This document shows positions 26,882-36,487 of a stretch of DNA of 64,000 bases, in pieces. Source of the stretch: Rhodococcus sp. KRD197 (GTDB taxonomy: Bacteria > Actinomycetota > Actinomycetes > Mycobacteriales > Mycobacteriaceae); NCBI RefSeq assembly GCF_017168235.1, contig NZ_JABFAO010000010.1, positions 1-64,000 on the forward strand, given 5' to 3'. Below the pieces are notes generated by a model. That model saw only the letters and a program-made list of their open reading frames with translations, was not told the DNA's origin and made no database searches. How positions within the stretch are numbered: the stretch's first letter is position 1; each line of letters begins with the position of its first letter. A program made the translations under genes and the position numbers.

Positions 26882-28573
26882 ATGACGGACGGAACAGCCC
26901 ACGCGGCGTTCAAGCAGGCCAGGGATCGGTTGTTGGCCGCGCACGGAGACTACGACACGGCCGTGTCCACCTTCGAATGGCCCGAACTCGGTGACCGCTT
27001 CAACTGGGCCATCGACTGGTTCGACGCCATTGCCCGCGGCAACGACGCCACCGCGCTCTGGATCGTCGAGGAGGACGGGTCGGAGGGCAAGTACAGCTTC
27101 GATGCCGTCGCGCATCGGTCCGATCAGGTAGCGCGCTGGTTGGAATCCCTGGGCATCGGTCGCGGTGACTCGGTGATGTTGATGCTCGGAAACCAGGTGG
27201 AACTGTGGGAGTCGATGCTCGCAGTGATGAAGCTCGGCGCCGTGCTGATGCCGACGACCACCGCAATCGGCTCCGTGGATCTCACCGATCGCGTGCAACG
27301 CGGCCAGGCGAAGGCCGTCATCGTCAATCCCGCCGATGCGCCCAAGTTCGACGACGTCCCCGGCGACTACCTGAGGATCTCAAGCGGCGAATCCGAAGGC
27401 TGGATGGACTACCGGGCGGCCTACGAGATGCTGGACGCGCAGCCCTTCGAGACGGTGACCGCGCCCGACGATCGTCTGCTCCTGTACTTCACCTCGGGAA
27501 CGACCAGCAAGCCCAAACTCGTCGAGCACACGCACGTGTCGTACCCCGTCGGGCACCTCACCACGATGTACTTCCTCGGCGTCGAACCGGGCGACGTGCA
27601 CCTCAACATCAGCTCACCCGGCTGGGCCAAGCACGCATGGAGTTGCTTCTTCGCGCCGTGGATCGCCGAGGCCACGATCTTCGTCTACAACTACACGCGT
27701 TTCGACGCCGCAGCCCTTCTCGAGCAGATCCGTCGGGCCGAGGTGACAACGTTCTGTGCGCCGCCGACGGTGTGGCGCATGCTGATCCAGGCTGACATCT
27801 CCGGTGGCAAGGGCGCGTTGCGCGAGGCGATCGGTGCGGGTGAGCCACTCAACCCGGAGGTCATCTCCCATGTTCAGAAGCTGTGGGGCCTCAATATCCG
27901 TGACGGGTTCGGGCAGACGGAAACCACTGCCCTGGTAGCGAACACACCGGGTAGTGAGTTGAAGTTCGGTTCGATGGGACGGCCGCTGCCGGGCGTACCG
28001 GTAGTCATCGTCGATCCGGTGACCGGTGAGCTGGCCGATGAGGGCGAGATCTGTCTCGACCTGACGGTGAAACCGTTCAACTTGATGACCGGGTACCTCG
28101 ACGACGCCGAACGCAACAAGCAGGTGATGGCGGGCGGTTACTACCACACCGGCGACGTCGCCTCGCGAGACGAGAACGGTTACATCACCTACGTGGGTCG
28201 CACCGACGACGTGTTCAAGGCCTCGGATTACAAGGTGTCGCCGTTCGAGCTCGAGAGTGTGTTGATCGAGCATCCGGCCGTGGCGGAGGCAGCCGTCGTA
28301 CCTGCTCCCGACGAGACACGCCTGGCTGTGCCCAAGGCTTATGTTGCGCTCGCCGCCGGGTGGGAACCGAACGAGGACACGGCATTCGAGATCCTCAAGT
28401 ATGCGCGTGAGCATCTGGCGCCGTATCTGCGTGTGCGCCGCCTCGAGTTCTTCGAGCTGCCCAAGACCATCTCCGGCAAAATTCGACGCGTGGAACTTCG
28501 CGCGCGTGAGGACTCCGGTCAGGTGTTGTCCGAAGAGTTTCGCGACGACCAGTTCGAGCGTCTCCGTATGTGA
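26882..28573 (+). CDS. AMP-forming acyl-CoA synthetase/ligase
   Basis: A 563-residue ANL-superfamily enzyme that activates a carboxylic acid to an acyl-AMP and then an acyl-CoA. The P-loop reads YFTSGTTSKPK (about 200), the adenine-binding motif DGFGQTETT (about 340), and the hinge region YVGRTDDVFKASDYKVSP. The catalytic Lys lies in PKTISGKIRRVELR near the C-terminus. It resembles the medium-chain acyl-CoA/acetyl-CoA synthetase group more than the long-chain FadD group; the substrate is not clear. ATG 26882 has GAGGAG five bases upstream, while GTG 26876 overlaps that site. It is divergent from the hydrogenase locus and probably unrelated to it. Confidence 0.85.
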   Translation: MTDGTAHAAFKQARDRLLAAHGDYDTAVSTFEWPELGDRFNWAIDWFDAIARGNDATALWIVEEDGSEGKYSFDAVAHRSDQVARWLESLGIGRGDSVMLMLGNQVELWESMLAVMKLGAVLMPTTTAIGSVDLTDRVQRGQAKAVIVNPADAPKFDDVPGDYLRISSGESEGWMDYRAAYEMLDAQPFETVTAPDDRLLLYFTSGTTSKPKLVEHTHVSYPVGHLTTMYFLGVEPGDVHLNISSPGWAKHAWSCFFAPWIAEATIFVYNYTRFDAAALLEQIRRAEVTTFCAPPTVWRMLIQADISGGKGALREAIGAGEPLNPEVISHVQKLWGLNIRDGFGQTETTALVANTPGSELKFGSMGRPLPGVPVVIVDPVTGELADEGEICLDLTVKPFNLMTGYLDDAERNKQVMAGGYYHTGDVASRDENGYITYVGRTDDVFKASDYKVSPFELESVLIEHPAVAEAAVVPAPDETRLAVPKAYVALAAGWEPNEDTAFEILKYAREHLAPYLRVRRLEFFELPKTISGKIRRVELRAREDSGQVLSEEFRDDQFERLRM

Positions 28574-28612
28574 GTGGAAGTACGTGTCCTGCTATGTATT
28601 TCCGCTCACATA
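28567..28612. terminator. Long palindromic bidirectional terminator (copy 2 of a repeated element)
   Basis: The right half (28588-28611) is identical over 24 bases to the element at 4646-4695. The left half differs at a few positions, almost all of which keep pairing as G-U in RNA. It lies between the convergent ligase and hydrolase genes and overlaps both stop codons. Confidence 0.72.
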
Positions 28613-29403
28613 GGGGAGTGGCGGCCCAGGAACGGCGTCACGACGCCCAACACCTCCTCGCTTGCGGCGGGCGTGGTCGAGTGGTCGAATCCTTCGATGA
28701 GGTGGAACTGCGCACCGGGTACGAGGTCCGCGGCGGCACGCCCGGCGGCGAGCCGTTCTCGGTCCTCCGACCCGACGTAGAACAGGCACGGCAGATCGAA
28801 GCCGCGTAGGGCGTCGTCGGGGAGTCCGGGCTCGGCGTCGGATGCGCGGAAGTAGGCGGCCATGGCGTCGGTGTCGTTCGCAGCGAACGCAGCCCGGGTC
28901 GCGTCGTCGACCGGGAACATCCGATGCTCGTTCCATTCGGTGATGAACCCGTCCATTCCCCGCTCCGCCAGCACGTCCGCGCAACCGGGGAAGAACAGTC
29001 GATCGAACGCACCGGCCTGCGAACCGTGCGAACCTCCGCCGGCAATCAGGCTGTTCACGCGTTCGGGTGCGTGCGCGGTCAGCGTCAGCCCGGCCCTCGC
29101 GCCGAAGGAGTAGCCCCAGTAGTCGACCTTCTCGACGCCGACCGCGTCGAGGACGGCGGTGAGGTCACCGACCATGGAGCTCATCGAATATGCGTCGACC
29201 TCGTGGGGTTTGTCGCTTCGACCGTGCCCGCGCATGTCGACCAAGATCAGCGTCCTGTTCGGTCGTAGCACCTTGGCGTAGCCGAAGGTTCGCCAGATCA
29301 CATGGGTCAACAGGCTCCCGTGTACCAGCATCAGTGGAGGGCCGGATCCGACTACCTGATAGCCGATTCGAACGCCGTCGGACGGGTTGGTTGCGTAGTC
29401 CAT
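28606..29403 (-). CDS. Alpha/beta-hydrolase
   Basis: A 265-residue alpha/beta-hydrolase fold protein. The oxyanion region is HGSLLTH, the nucleophile Ser sits in GYSFGA, the acid is probably in VGSEDRE and the catalytic His in GFDHST. The substrate cannot be deduced; esters, lactones and haloalkanes are all possible in this family. It has no signal peptide. It is convergent with the acyl-CoA ligase. Confidence 0.82.
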   Translation of the reverse strand: MDYATNPSDGVRIGYQVVGSGPPLMLVHGSLLTHVIWRTFGYAKVLRPNRTLILVDMRGHGRSDKPHEVDAYSMSSMVGDLTAVLDAVGVEKVDYWGYSFGARAGLTLTAHAPERVNSLIAGGGSHGSQAGAFDRLFFPGCADVLAERGMDGFITEWNEHRMFPVDDATRAAFAANDTDAMAAYFRASDAEPGLPDDALRGFDLPCLFYVGSEDRERLAAGRAAADLVPGAQFHLIEGFDHSTTPAASEEVLGVVTPFLGRHSPM

Positions 29404-29443
29404 GCCATCCAGTGTGGACGATCCCAGTCGCCGTACGCGATCA

Positions 29444-31138
29444 TCACTGATGAGCCCGTTGCTGAAACGCGTCGACGGCAGTTTCGACGGTGGGGTAGAA
29501 ACGCGAGGTATCGAAGCTGCCGGCCGCGCCGAAACGGATCAGTCGGTCTTTGATCGGGCCCTTCATTTCTGCGAATACAAGTCGAATCCCCTGATCCTTC
29601 AGATACCGGTCGAGCTCGACGAGCTGGTCGACCGCGGTGGTGTCGAGGCCGGTGATGGGTTCCGCGGCGATGACCACCCACTCCGCTGGGGTTGGTTGGT
29701 GATGCACCACGGAGCGGATGTACCGGTCGAAGATGGTTCCGTTCGCGAAGAACAACGGGGCGTCGAACCGCACCACTGCCAGGCCAGGAATACGCTGCCC
29801 GTCCGGGTGGCGCTCGATATCGTGGTACCCGGGGCGGTCGGCCGTGCGGACGAGCTCTGTGCGGTACGGCTGCCACGCCCGCGCGATCACAGCGGCGAAG
29901 GACAACCCGATCGCGACGACGATGCCCTGAAGCACCCCGACAAGGGTGACCCCGAGGAATGCTGCTGCGGCGAGCCCGAATTCGATGCGGCTCATGTGCC
30001 ACATGCGGACCAGTCCGCGGATGTCTATCAGTGCCGTCGCGGCTACGATGACCACCGCTCCGAGCGTCGCGTCGGGCAGGTAGGTGGTGACGCCTGGAGC
30101 GGCGAGGACGAAGACCAGCACAGCGAACGCGCCCACCACGCTCGCCAACTGCGTTTGGGCGCCGTTCTGTTCGGCCACAGGGGTTCGTGAACCGCTGGCA
30201 GAGATGGGGAATCCGCCGAACAGTCCGCTCGCCAGGTTGGACACGCCGATGGCTTTCATCTCGGTGCTGCCGTCGACGACGTGATTGTGCCGGGCCGCGA
30301 ACGTACGGGACAGCACGCCCGTATCGGCGAAGGCGATCAACGCGATAGCGGCCGCCGGGGCGATGAGATGTCCGACGTCGCCCCAGCCGACACCGGAGAA
30401 GGACGGGAGCGGCAGTCCGCTGGGAATTGCCCCGACCATGGAGATGTCGTCGGTGAGATCGAAGACTGCCGAGACGATCATGGCGCCCACTACGGCCACC
30501 AGAATTCCTGGGATGCTGCGAAACAGTCTGCGAAACAGCACGATCACGGCAAGTGATCCGAAACCGACGGCCGCGGCGATCGGATCGAACTCGCGCGCCC
30601 ACAGCGATTGCGCGACGTCGGCGATCTGTCCGAGAACACCGGACGCGTCCACGGTGAATCCGAGCAACTTGGGTATCTGACCGACGACGACGATGAGGGC
30701 GATTGCGTTGAGATAGCCGAGCCGGATGGGCTTGGAGAGCAGTTCGGTCACGAATCCGAGCCGGAGATAGCCGCCGGCGAGCAGGATGATGCCGACGAGG
30801 ACACCGAGGACACCGGCCAGCGCCATCGCAGTTTGGGGATCATCGGTCACGGCCAGCGGTGCTATTGCTGCGGCGATGAGCGGAGCGAGCGACGAATCCG
30901 GGCCGAGGACCAGGATTCTGGACGGTCCGACTACGGCATAGACGAGTAGCGGCACGATGGTGGCGTACAGCCCCGCATAGGCGGGCAAACCTGCCGCCTG
31001 CGCGTAACCCATGCCTGCCGGGATGAGCAGGGCGGTGAGCACGAGACCCGCCGTGATGTCGTTTCGCAACCACTCACGGCGGTAGGTACGGGCCACCACA
31101 ATTCCCGGCAGCCGGCCGACGCTTCCCGTCCAGGACAC
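29444..31138 (-). CDS. SulP-family anion (sulfate/bicarbonate) transporter with STAS domain
   Basis: A 564-residue membrane transporter with 10-14 hydrophobic segments in the first 410 residues. The sulfate-transporter signature lies near LVLTALLIPAGMGYAQAAGL. A C-terminal STAS domain (about 440-555) contains VAEPITGLDTTAVDQL-like sequence, the usual regulatory module. SulP proteins carry sulfate, bicarbonate or dicarboxylates; which one applies here is not evident. Confidence 0.88.
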   Translation of the reverse strand: MSWTGSVGRLPGIVVARTYRREWLRNDITAGLVLTALLIPAGMGYAQAAGLPAYAGLYATIVPLLVYAVVGPSRILVLGPDSSLAPLIAAAIAPLAVTDDPQTAMALAGVLGVLVGIILLAGGYLRLGFVTELLSKPIRLGYLNAIALIVVVGQIPKLLGFTVDASGVLGQIADVAQSLWAREFDPIAAAVGFGSLAVIVLFRRLFRSIPGILVAVVGAMIVSAVFDLTDDISMVGAIPSGLPLPSFSGVGWGDVGHLIAPAAAIALIAFADTGVLSRTFAARHNHVVDGSTEMKAIGVSNLASGLFGGFPISASGSRTPVAEQNGAQTQLASVVGAFAVLVFVLAAPGVTTYLPDATLGAVVIVAATALIDIRGLVRMWHMSRIEFGLAAAAFLGVTLVGVLQGIVVAIGLSFAAVIARAWQPYRTELVRTADRPGYHDIERHPDGQRIPGLAVVRFDAPLFFANGTIFDRYIRSVVHHQPTPAEWVVIAAEPITGLDTTAVDQLVELDRYLKDQGIRLVFAEMKGPIKDRLIRFGAAGSFDTSRFYPTVETAVDAFQQRAHQ

Positions 31139-31174
31139 CTCCGGAAGCCTACAGCCGAATGCCGCAGCCGAGCT

Positions 31175-32722
31175 CTATTGGAGCTCTATCCACCTGGTCG
31201 GCTGCAGGTCGCGAAGGAACGGTAGGTCATGGCTGGCAACGACGAGTGCGCCCTCGTAGCTCGCCAACGCTTCGGTGAGGTGTTCCTTGCCGGGCACATC
31301 GAGGTTGTTGGTCGGCTCGTCGAGCAGGAGCAGTTTCGGCGCCGGATCCGCAAGCAGAATGCAGGCCAGCACCGCCCGCAGTCGTTCGCCGCCCGACAAT
31401 GTCGATACGACCGCGTCTGCGTCGCTGCCGCGAAAGAGGAAGCGCGCCAGTTGGGCACGTATTCGTTCGTTGGATGCCGTTGGGGCGACATCCGCAACGT
31501 TCTCGGCGACGGTGCGTGTTTCATCGAACACGTCGAGCCGCTGCGGCAGGTACTGCCATGCCGTCGCAGGTTCCGAGGCGTGGATCTTTCCGAGCAGTGT
31601 CGTCTTCCCGCTGCCGTTCGGTCCGATCAACGCGATGCGCTCCGGGCCCACGATCTGCAGTGCTTCCGGTCCGGCGACTTCCTGCCCGGCATGCACTTTC
31701 GTGGCTGGTAAGTCGATACGAATCTGGCGATCCTCTCGCAACCGACCAACGGCAGTCTCGAGCGCCGCTTGCGCGTCGTCGACCTTCTCGAGGTGGGTGT
31801 TGCGGAGCTTGCCCGCCGACACCTGCGCCGCCCTCTTACGCAAGCCCATGACGATCTTCGGTTCCCGTTTCTGCTCGGCCATCTTCTTCCCGTATCGGAG
31901 CCGACGGTCCAATTTCGTTCGAGTGTCGATCAATTCGCGTTCCTGCTTGCGAACGTCGTTCTTGGCGTCGTGCAGTGCCGCCCGCGCGGCGTCTTGTTCG
32001 GCGTCGATGACGCTCCGGTAGTGCTCGTAGTTGCCGCCGAACATCCGCAGCTCGCTCGGCCCGCCTCGTTCTGCTCTCAGTTCGGCGATGGTGTCCACCC
32101 CGTCCAACAGCTCGAGATCGTGACTGCACACGATTGCTACGCCCGGAAAAGCCTGTAGGGCCTGGTGCAGGCGGGCACGTGCGTGCAGATCGAGGTTGTT
32201 CGTCGGTTCGTCGAGCAACAGCACCTCGGGCTCGGCGAGCAGCTCGGCCGTGAGGGCGAGCAACATCGATTCGCCGCCGGACAGGGTGCCGACGACGCGA
32301 TCGAGATCGTCCCGGTCGGCGACGATGTGCCCGAGCCCGAGTTTGTCCAGCAAGGCCACGGCGCGATCCTCGGCGTCCCAGTCGGTGCCGACCTCGGCGA
32401 GGTCGTGCTCGGTTCCTTCGCCGGATTCGATGCGGTGCAACGCGTTCCGAAGCTCGCGTAGGCGCAGTATCTCATCGACGCGTCTGCCCGGTCGCAGTGC
32501 AATGTCCTGCGGTAGGTAGCCCAAGCGCCCCGGAATGGTGATGGAACCACGCTGCGGTGCCAGTTCGCCGGTGATCGATCTCAGCAGAGTGGATTTGCCC
32601 GCGCCGTTCGAACCGACGAGACCCGTTGTTCCGGAATGAAAAACGGCATTCAGGCCGTCGAAAACCTGGTCACCGTCGGGCCAGGTGAAGTCGAGGTCGG
32701 ATATGCGCAGAGAAGTAGACAT
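31175..32722 (-). CDS. ABC-F family ribosome-associated ATPase
   Basis: A 515-residue protein with two ABC domains and no membrane segments. Walker A motifs are GSNGAGKST and GPNGSGKTT, signatures LSGGESML and LSGGERLRA, and both Walker B motifs read LLLDEPTNNLD. The inter-domain linker (about 230-310) is basic and probably coiled-coil (KKMAEQKREPKIVMGLRKRA). This layout belongs to the ABC-F translation factors, some of which protect ribosomes from antibiotics. ATG 32722 has GGGAG five bases upstream, inside a possible attenuator. Confidence 0.88.
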   Translation of the reverse strand: MSTSLRISDLDFTWPDGDQVFDGLNAVFHSGTTGLVGSNGAGKSTLLRSITGELAPQRGSITIPGRLGYLPQDIALRPGRRVDEILRLRELRNALHRIESGEGTEHDLAEVGTDWDAEDRAVALLDKLGLGHIVADRDDLDRVVGTLSGGESMLLALTAELLAEPEVLLLDEPTNNLDLHARARLHQALQAFPGVAIVCSHDLELLDGVDTIAELRAERGGPSELRMFGGNYEHYRSVIDAEQDAARAALHDAKNDVRKQERELIDTRTKLDRRLRYGKKMAEQKREPKIVMGLRKRAAQVSAGKLRNTHLEKVDDAQAALETAVGRLREDRQIRIDLPATKVHAGQEVAGPEALQIVGPERIALIGPNGSGKTTLLGKIHASEPATAWQYLPQRLDVFDETRTVAENVADVAPTASNERIRAQLARFLFRGSDADAVVSTLSGGERLRAVLACILLADPAPKLLLLDEPTNNLDVPGKEHLTEALASYEGALVVASHDLPFLRDLQPTRWIELQ

Positions 32723-32795
32723 AGTTGCTCCCAGAGGTGTGCGTGCGCGCAGTCGATCTACGCAAGTGCAGGCGTCAGAACCTCTGAATGAGCAA
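32723..32795 (-). promoter_or_regulatory. Possible attenuation leader with a six-codon upstream ORF before the ABC-F gene
   Basis: On the minus strand, a TTG-initiated six-codon ORF (32795-32775) follows a GGAGAGG ribosome site. Its last codons contain CAGAGGT, which can pair with ACCTCTG at 32732-32738; that stretch abuts the GGGAG ribosome site of the ABC-F gene. A ribosome stalled on the short ORF would free the downstream site. Antibiotic-resistance ABC-F genes are known to use this logic, but here it is inference from a 7-bp pairing. Confidence 0.3.
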
Positions 32796-32902
32796 TGGCC
32801 TCTCCGAATCTCCTCGACAACAAGACAGAATCCAGGTTAACCCCCTGTCAATCGCGGACGCAACCGCTTTCACCTACGTGCGCCGCAGGTGACTCTTCGG
32901 GC

Positions 32903-34726
32903 ATGATCGTGTTCGTGCACACGTCGAAGAAGTCGGTATCGGCCATCGCCGCTGTAGTGGCGCTCGTCCTCGCAGGCTGTGGTGATCAGGGCCCGGCCCA
33001 GCCGCAGACCACCGCCGAGCAGTTCGTCGACGCCATCAACAGCGGCGCAGCCGATGCCGCGGCCGCCCTCACCACCGACCCCGCAGCAGCCTCCGCAGCG
33101 TTGACGGGGCTTTACGACGGGCTCAGCGCCGGTGGCACCGTCACCGCAACTCCCGACTTCGCCGTCGACTCCACATCGGAGGAAACGGGGACGGTGAATC
33201 TCGACGGGACGTGGCGGTTCTCGACCACGACCGACGGAACGGAAGAGCCCGACGGCGAGCCCAAGCAGTGGCAGTACGACACCACCGGCACGGCCATCGA
33301 GACCGACCAGGGTTGGCGCATCGAGTGGAACCCGTCCATTCTGGCGCCGGGACTGGCCGCCGACTCCTCGATTCGGTACACAGCAACGGACGCGCTCGTG
33401 ACCCCCAAGGTGTTCGACCGAGCGGGTGTCGAACTGATGTCGCAGCAGGTCGTCACACTGGTCAACGTCGATTCCACCGCTGATGCCGCAACGGTGGCGG
33501 CGTACATCACCCCGATCGTCCCCGGCATCACGGCCGAATCGATCGCATCGAACCAAGCCGCAGCGCAGGGCAACACCACGACAGTGGTCACCCTCCGCCA
33601 ATCGGACATCGATCCGATCGCCGCACAGCTGACCCAAGTCCCCGGCGTCACCCTGGCCCCGCAGACGCGGCTGCTGACTGCCGACTCCGAGCTCAGCTCG
33701 CCTGCGCTGAACGGCGTCGCCGACGTGTGGCAGCAGCGAATCGACGAGAACAAGGGCTGGGCGATCCAGTCGGTGGCAGCAGACGGAAGCGCCGATCGAC
33801 TGGCCGGAGTCGACGCGAGCCCAGCGCCCGACATCGCCACCACGCTCGACGCCGAACTCCAACGCAAGGCCGACGAGGCGTTGGCGCCACTGGGGCAGCA
33901 GGCCGCGATCGTGGCGCTGCAGCCGTCGACCGGTGAGGTGCTGGCCGTTGCCCAGAACAACGCAGCCGACGCGCAGGGCGACATCGCCCTGACCGGCCTC
34001 TACCCGCCGGGCTCGACCTTCAAGACCGTGACGACATCGGCCGCGCTCGAAGCGGGCATCGCCACCCCGGACACTGTTCTACCGTGCCCGAGCACCGAGA
34101 ACATCGAAGGCCGACAGATTCCCAACGACGACAACTTCGACCTCGGCGAAGTCCCGCTCCGAACAGCCTTCGCGGCATCGTGCAACACGACGATGGGACG
34201 GCTCGGCGCAGGACTCCCCGCCGACGCCCTCGCCCAGTCCGCACTGCGGTACGGACTCGGCGTCGACTACGTGACGCCCGGCCTCACCACCGTCACCGGC
34301 AACGTCCCATCCGCCGAGACCCCGGCGCAGCGCGTCGAATGGGCAATAGGTCAGGGGCAGGTGACGGCATCCCCGTTCGGAATGGCCCTCGTCGCGTCGT
34401 CCATCGCCGCAGGCGCCCTCAACGCGCCGACGCTCATCGACGGCCAACCCGGCACCGGTGACACCACCCCGGAACCCGTCGACCCTCAGGTGGCCGAGCA
34501 GATCCGCATGATGATGCGTGAAACCGTCACCTCCGGAACTGCGACCCAACTGCAGGACATCCCCGATCTGCTCGGCAAGACAGGCACCGCGGAGTTCGGC
34601 CTGAACAACGAGGGAGCCCACGGCTGGTTCATCGGGATTCAAGGCGATCTCGCGTTCGCAGTGTTCGTCGCGGGCGGACAGAGCTCGGCCCCCGCCCTCG
34701 AAGCCGCCGGACGCTTCCTGCGCTAA
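32903..34726 (+). CDS. Penicillin-binding lipoprotein (MecA_N-type transpeptidase, Rv2864c-like)
   Basis: A 607-residue class B penicillin-binding protein. A lipoprotein signal ends in LAGC (Cys26). It is followed by an NTF2-like MecA_N domain (about 35-150), a dimerisation domain (about 155-300) and a transpeptidase domain. All three catalytic motifs are present: SxxK as STFK (Ser371, Lys374), SxN as SCN (426-428) and KTG (559-561). It should cross-link peptidoglycan on the outer side of the membrane. ATG 32903 is chosen because the hydrophobic signal starts just after it; the open frame begins farther upstream. The following gene is a degenerate paralogue. Confidence 0.87.
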   Translation: MIVFVHTSKKSVSAIAAVVALVLAGCGDQGPAQPQTTAEQFVDAINSGAADAAAALTTDPAAASAALTGLYDGLSAGGTVTATPDFAVDSTSEETGTVNLDGTWRFSTTTDGTEEPDGEPKQWQYDTTGTAIETDQGWRIEWNPSILAPGLAADSSIRYTATDALVTPKVFDRAGVELMSQQVVTLVNVDSTADAATVAAYITPIVPGITAESIASNQAAAQGNTTTVVTLRQSDIDPIAAQLTQVPGVTLAPQTRLLTADSELSSPALNGVADVWQQRIDENKGWAIQSVAADGSADRLAGVDASPAPDIATTLDAELQRKADEALAPLGQQAAIVALQPSTGEVLAVAQNNAADAQGDIALTGLYPPGSTFKTVTTSAALEAGIATPDTVLPCPSTENIEGRQIPNDDNFDLGEVPLRTAFAASCNTTMGRLGAGLPADALAQSALRYGLGVDYVTPGLTTVTGNVPSAETPAQRVEWAIGQGQVTASPFGMALVASSIAAGALNAPTLIDGQPGTGDTTPEPVDPQVAEQIRMMMRETVTSGTATQLQDIPDLLGKTGTAEFGLNNEGAHGWFIGIQGDLAFAVFVAGGQSSAPALEAAGRFLR

Positions 34727-34813
34727 TCGGCCGGGCCCGGCGTAGCGCAATCGTGACCGTAGCGTAGGGCTCCCGTGCTTGTTACTGGTGTGACAACAGT
34801 GAACATTGTGATC

Positions 34814-36451
34814 ATGAGTCGTGTGAGGCATTCGGTCGGCGGTCGAATTCGCGGTCGATACGTGGTTGCAGTGGGCGCCAGTTTGGCCCTGACCAGCACC
34901 ATGGCGCTGTGGACGATGGAGGAACCGCAGAGCGAGGCCGAGAACATGGCCGCCGCCTTCGTCGATGCTCTCAACAAGCGCGACATCGCAGCTGCTGCCG
35001 CGATGACGACGTATCCCAATGCCGCGGCCGCGAGCCTGACGCAGATGTTCGACGGCTTGGCCGCCGATGGGGCGTCGACGAGTGAATTCGAGCTCGGGCA
35101 GTTCGTCGACCTCAGCGACGAGTCCGGATTCTTCACGTTGGACTCGGACTGGAATTTCGGCGAGGGCAAGGACTGGCAGTACTCGACCCGGGGCAGCGCG
35201 AAGAAGCTCAGCGTGGGGTGGCGAATCTCGTGGGAACCCGATGTTCTCGCTCCCGATCTGCTCCCCGACAATTCGGTGAGATACGTCCGCACCGACGCCG
35301 CGCCGCCGCTCGTGTTCGACGCCGCGCAGAACGTTCTCATGAACGAACGCACCATCAACGCCATTCTGCTCGACCCCGCCCAAACGCCGGATCCAGCTGC
35401 CTCGGCAGCGCAGCTCGCGGACGTGATCGACGTCGTCGCCCCACTGATCACCGCCGACTCGATGCTGTCCGAGCTGGCCGCATCCGCCGGGAACTCGATC
35501 CTCGCCGTCAATCTCCGAGACGACGATTTCGCAGTGCTCGAGGACGATCTGCGGGCGATTCCCGGTGTCGTCGTCACACAGACACCGAAGCTGATCGCGG
35601 GCGATCGCCGGATCACCTCACCTCTGCTCGACTCCCTCCGCTCGGCGTGGCAGCAGAACCGCGACGCCACCGCAGGTTGGGCCGTCGATGTGGTGAACGG
35701 CGACGGGTCGCTGACGCGTCAGGCGGGCTTCCAGGGCCCGGGAGGGCCGGACCTGCACGCCACCCTCGATCCACGTATCCAACTCGCGGCGGAGGAAGCC
35801 GTGGTGAGCGTCGGGACGGCCGCGTCGATCGTCGCCATCGCCCCGTCCACCGGCGCCATCGTCGCCGTCGCGCAGAACAGTTACGCAAACGAGCAGGGAC
35901 AGATCGCGTTCTCGGCGATGTACCCGGCGGGTTCGCTGTCGGATCTGCTGGCGGCCGGCGGCGTCGACGCGTCCGGCGTCGGATTGGGTGTGAACTATGC
36001 GATGCCGGGCCTCGACGCGTACACCGGATCGGTCCCGTCGGGCAACAGTGCCGTCGAGCGGATCCGAACCGTCGGCAATGAAACGCTCGAATTGTCGGTA
36101 ACACCATTCGGACTCGCCCAGTTGGGCGCCACGATCGCCCGGGGAGCCGCGCCGGTTCCGTCCATCGTCGTCGGCCAGCCGGCCGCGCCGGACACCGATC
36201 CCGGCACTGTGGCCCCGGCTGCGCTGGCGAATCTGCGGACACTGCTGCAGAACTCGTCGCACGATCGTGGACTGGGCGGTTACGCCGGTCTCGCTGGGTT
36301 CGCCGGCGCCAGCGTCGACGACAGGTGGTTCATCGGCAGCCGTGACGACCTCGCGTTCGCCGTGTACATCGAGGACGCGGGTGACGACGACCAGGCGGTG
36401 CGGATGAGCACCAAGCTGCTCGACGAGATCGCCTCGGGCAGTACCGAGTAG
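34814..36451 (+). CDS. Catalytically degenerate paralogue of the upstream penicillin-binding protein
   Basis: About 545 residues aligning along their length with the neighbouring PBP: a membrane anchor near 17-35, an NTF2-like domain with AAAFVDALNKRD, a dimerisation domain and a transpeptidase-like end. The active site is gone. SxxK reads SLSD with no Lys, the 70-odd residues that hold SxN in the paralogue are deleted, and KTG is replaced by sequence around AGLAGFAGASVDDRWF. The reading frame stays intact, so this looks like a maintained pseudo-enzyme rather than a fresh pseudogene. ATG 34814 is one choice; GTG 34775, nine bases after a TAGCGT box, is another and would add 13 residues. Confidence 0.8.
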   Translation: MSRVRHSVGGRIRGRYVVAVGASLALTSTMALWTMEEPQSEAENMAAAFVDALNKRDIAAAAAMTTYPNAAAASLTQMFDGLAADGASTSEFELGQFVDLSDESGFFTLDSDWNFGEGKDWQYSTRGSAKKLSVGWRISWEPDVLAPDLLPDNSVRYVRTDAAPPLVFDAAQNVLMNERTINAILLDPAQTPDPAASAAQLADVIDVVAPLITADSMLSELAASAGNSILAVNLRDDDFAVLEDDLRAIPGVVVTQTPKLIAGDRRITSPLLDSLRSAWQQNRDATAGWAVDVVNGDGSLTRQAGFQGPGGPDLHATLDPRIQLAAEEAVVSVGTAASIVAIAPSTGAIVAVAQNSYANEQGQIAFSAMYPAGSLSDLLAAGGVDASGVGLGVNYAMPGLDAYTGSVPSGNSAVERIRTVGNETLELSVTPFGLAQLGATIARGAAPVPSIVVGQPAAPDTDPGTVAPAALANLRTLLQNSSHDRGLGGYAGLAGFAGASVDDRWFIGSRDDLAFAVYIEDAGDDDQAVRMSTKLLDEIASGSTE

Positions 36452-36487
36452 GCGACCGCCAACGCAAGCGGGGTAGCTTTAGCCCTC

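Noticed and set aside
34814..36451. Calling the second PBP a pseudogene
   Set aside because: The frame is intact over 545 codons with normal composition and all accessory domains; loss of catalytic motifs alone fits a maintained pseudo-enzyme.
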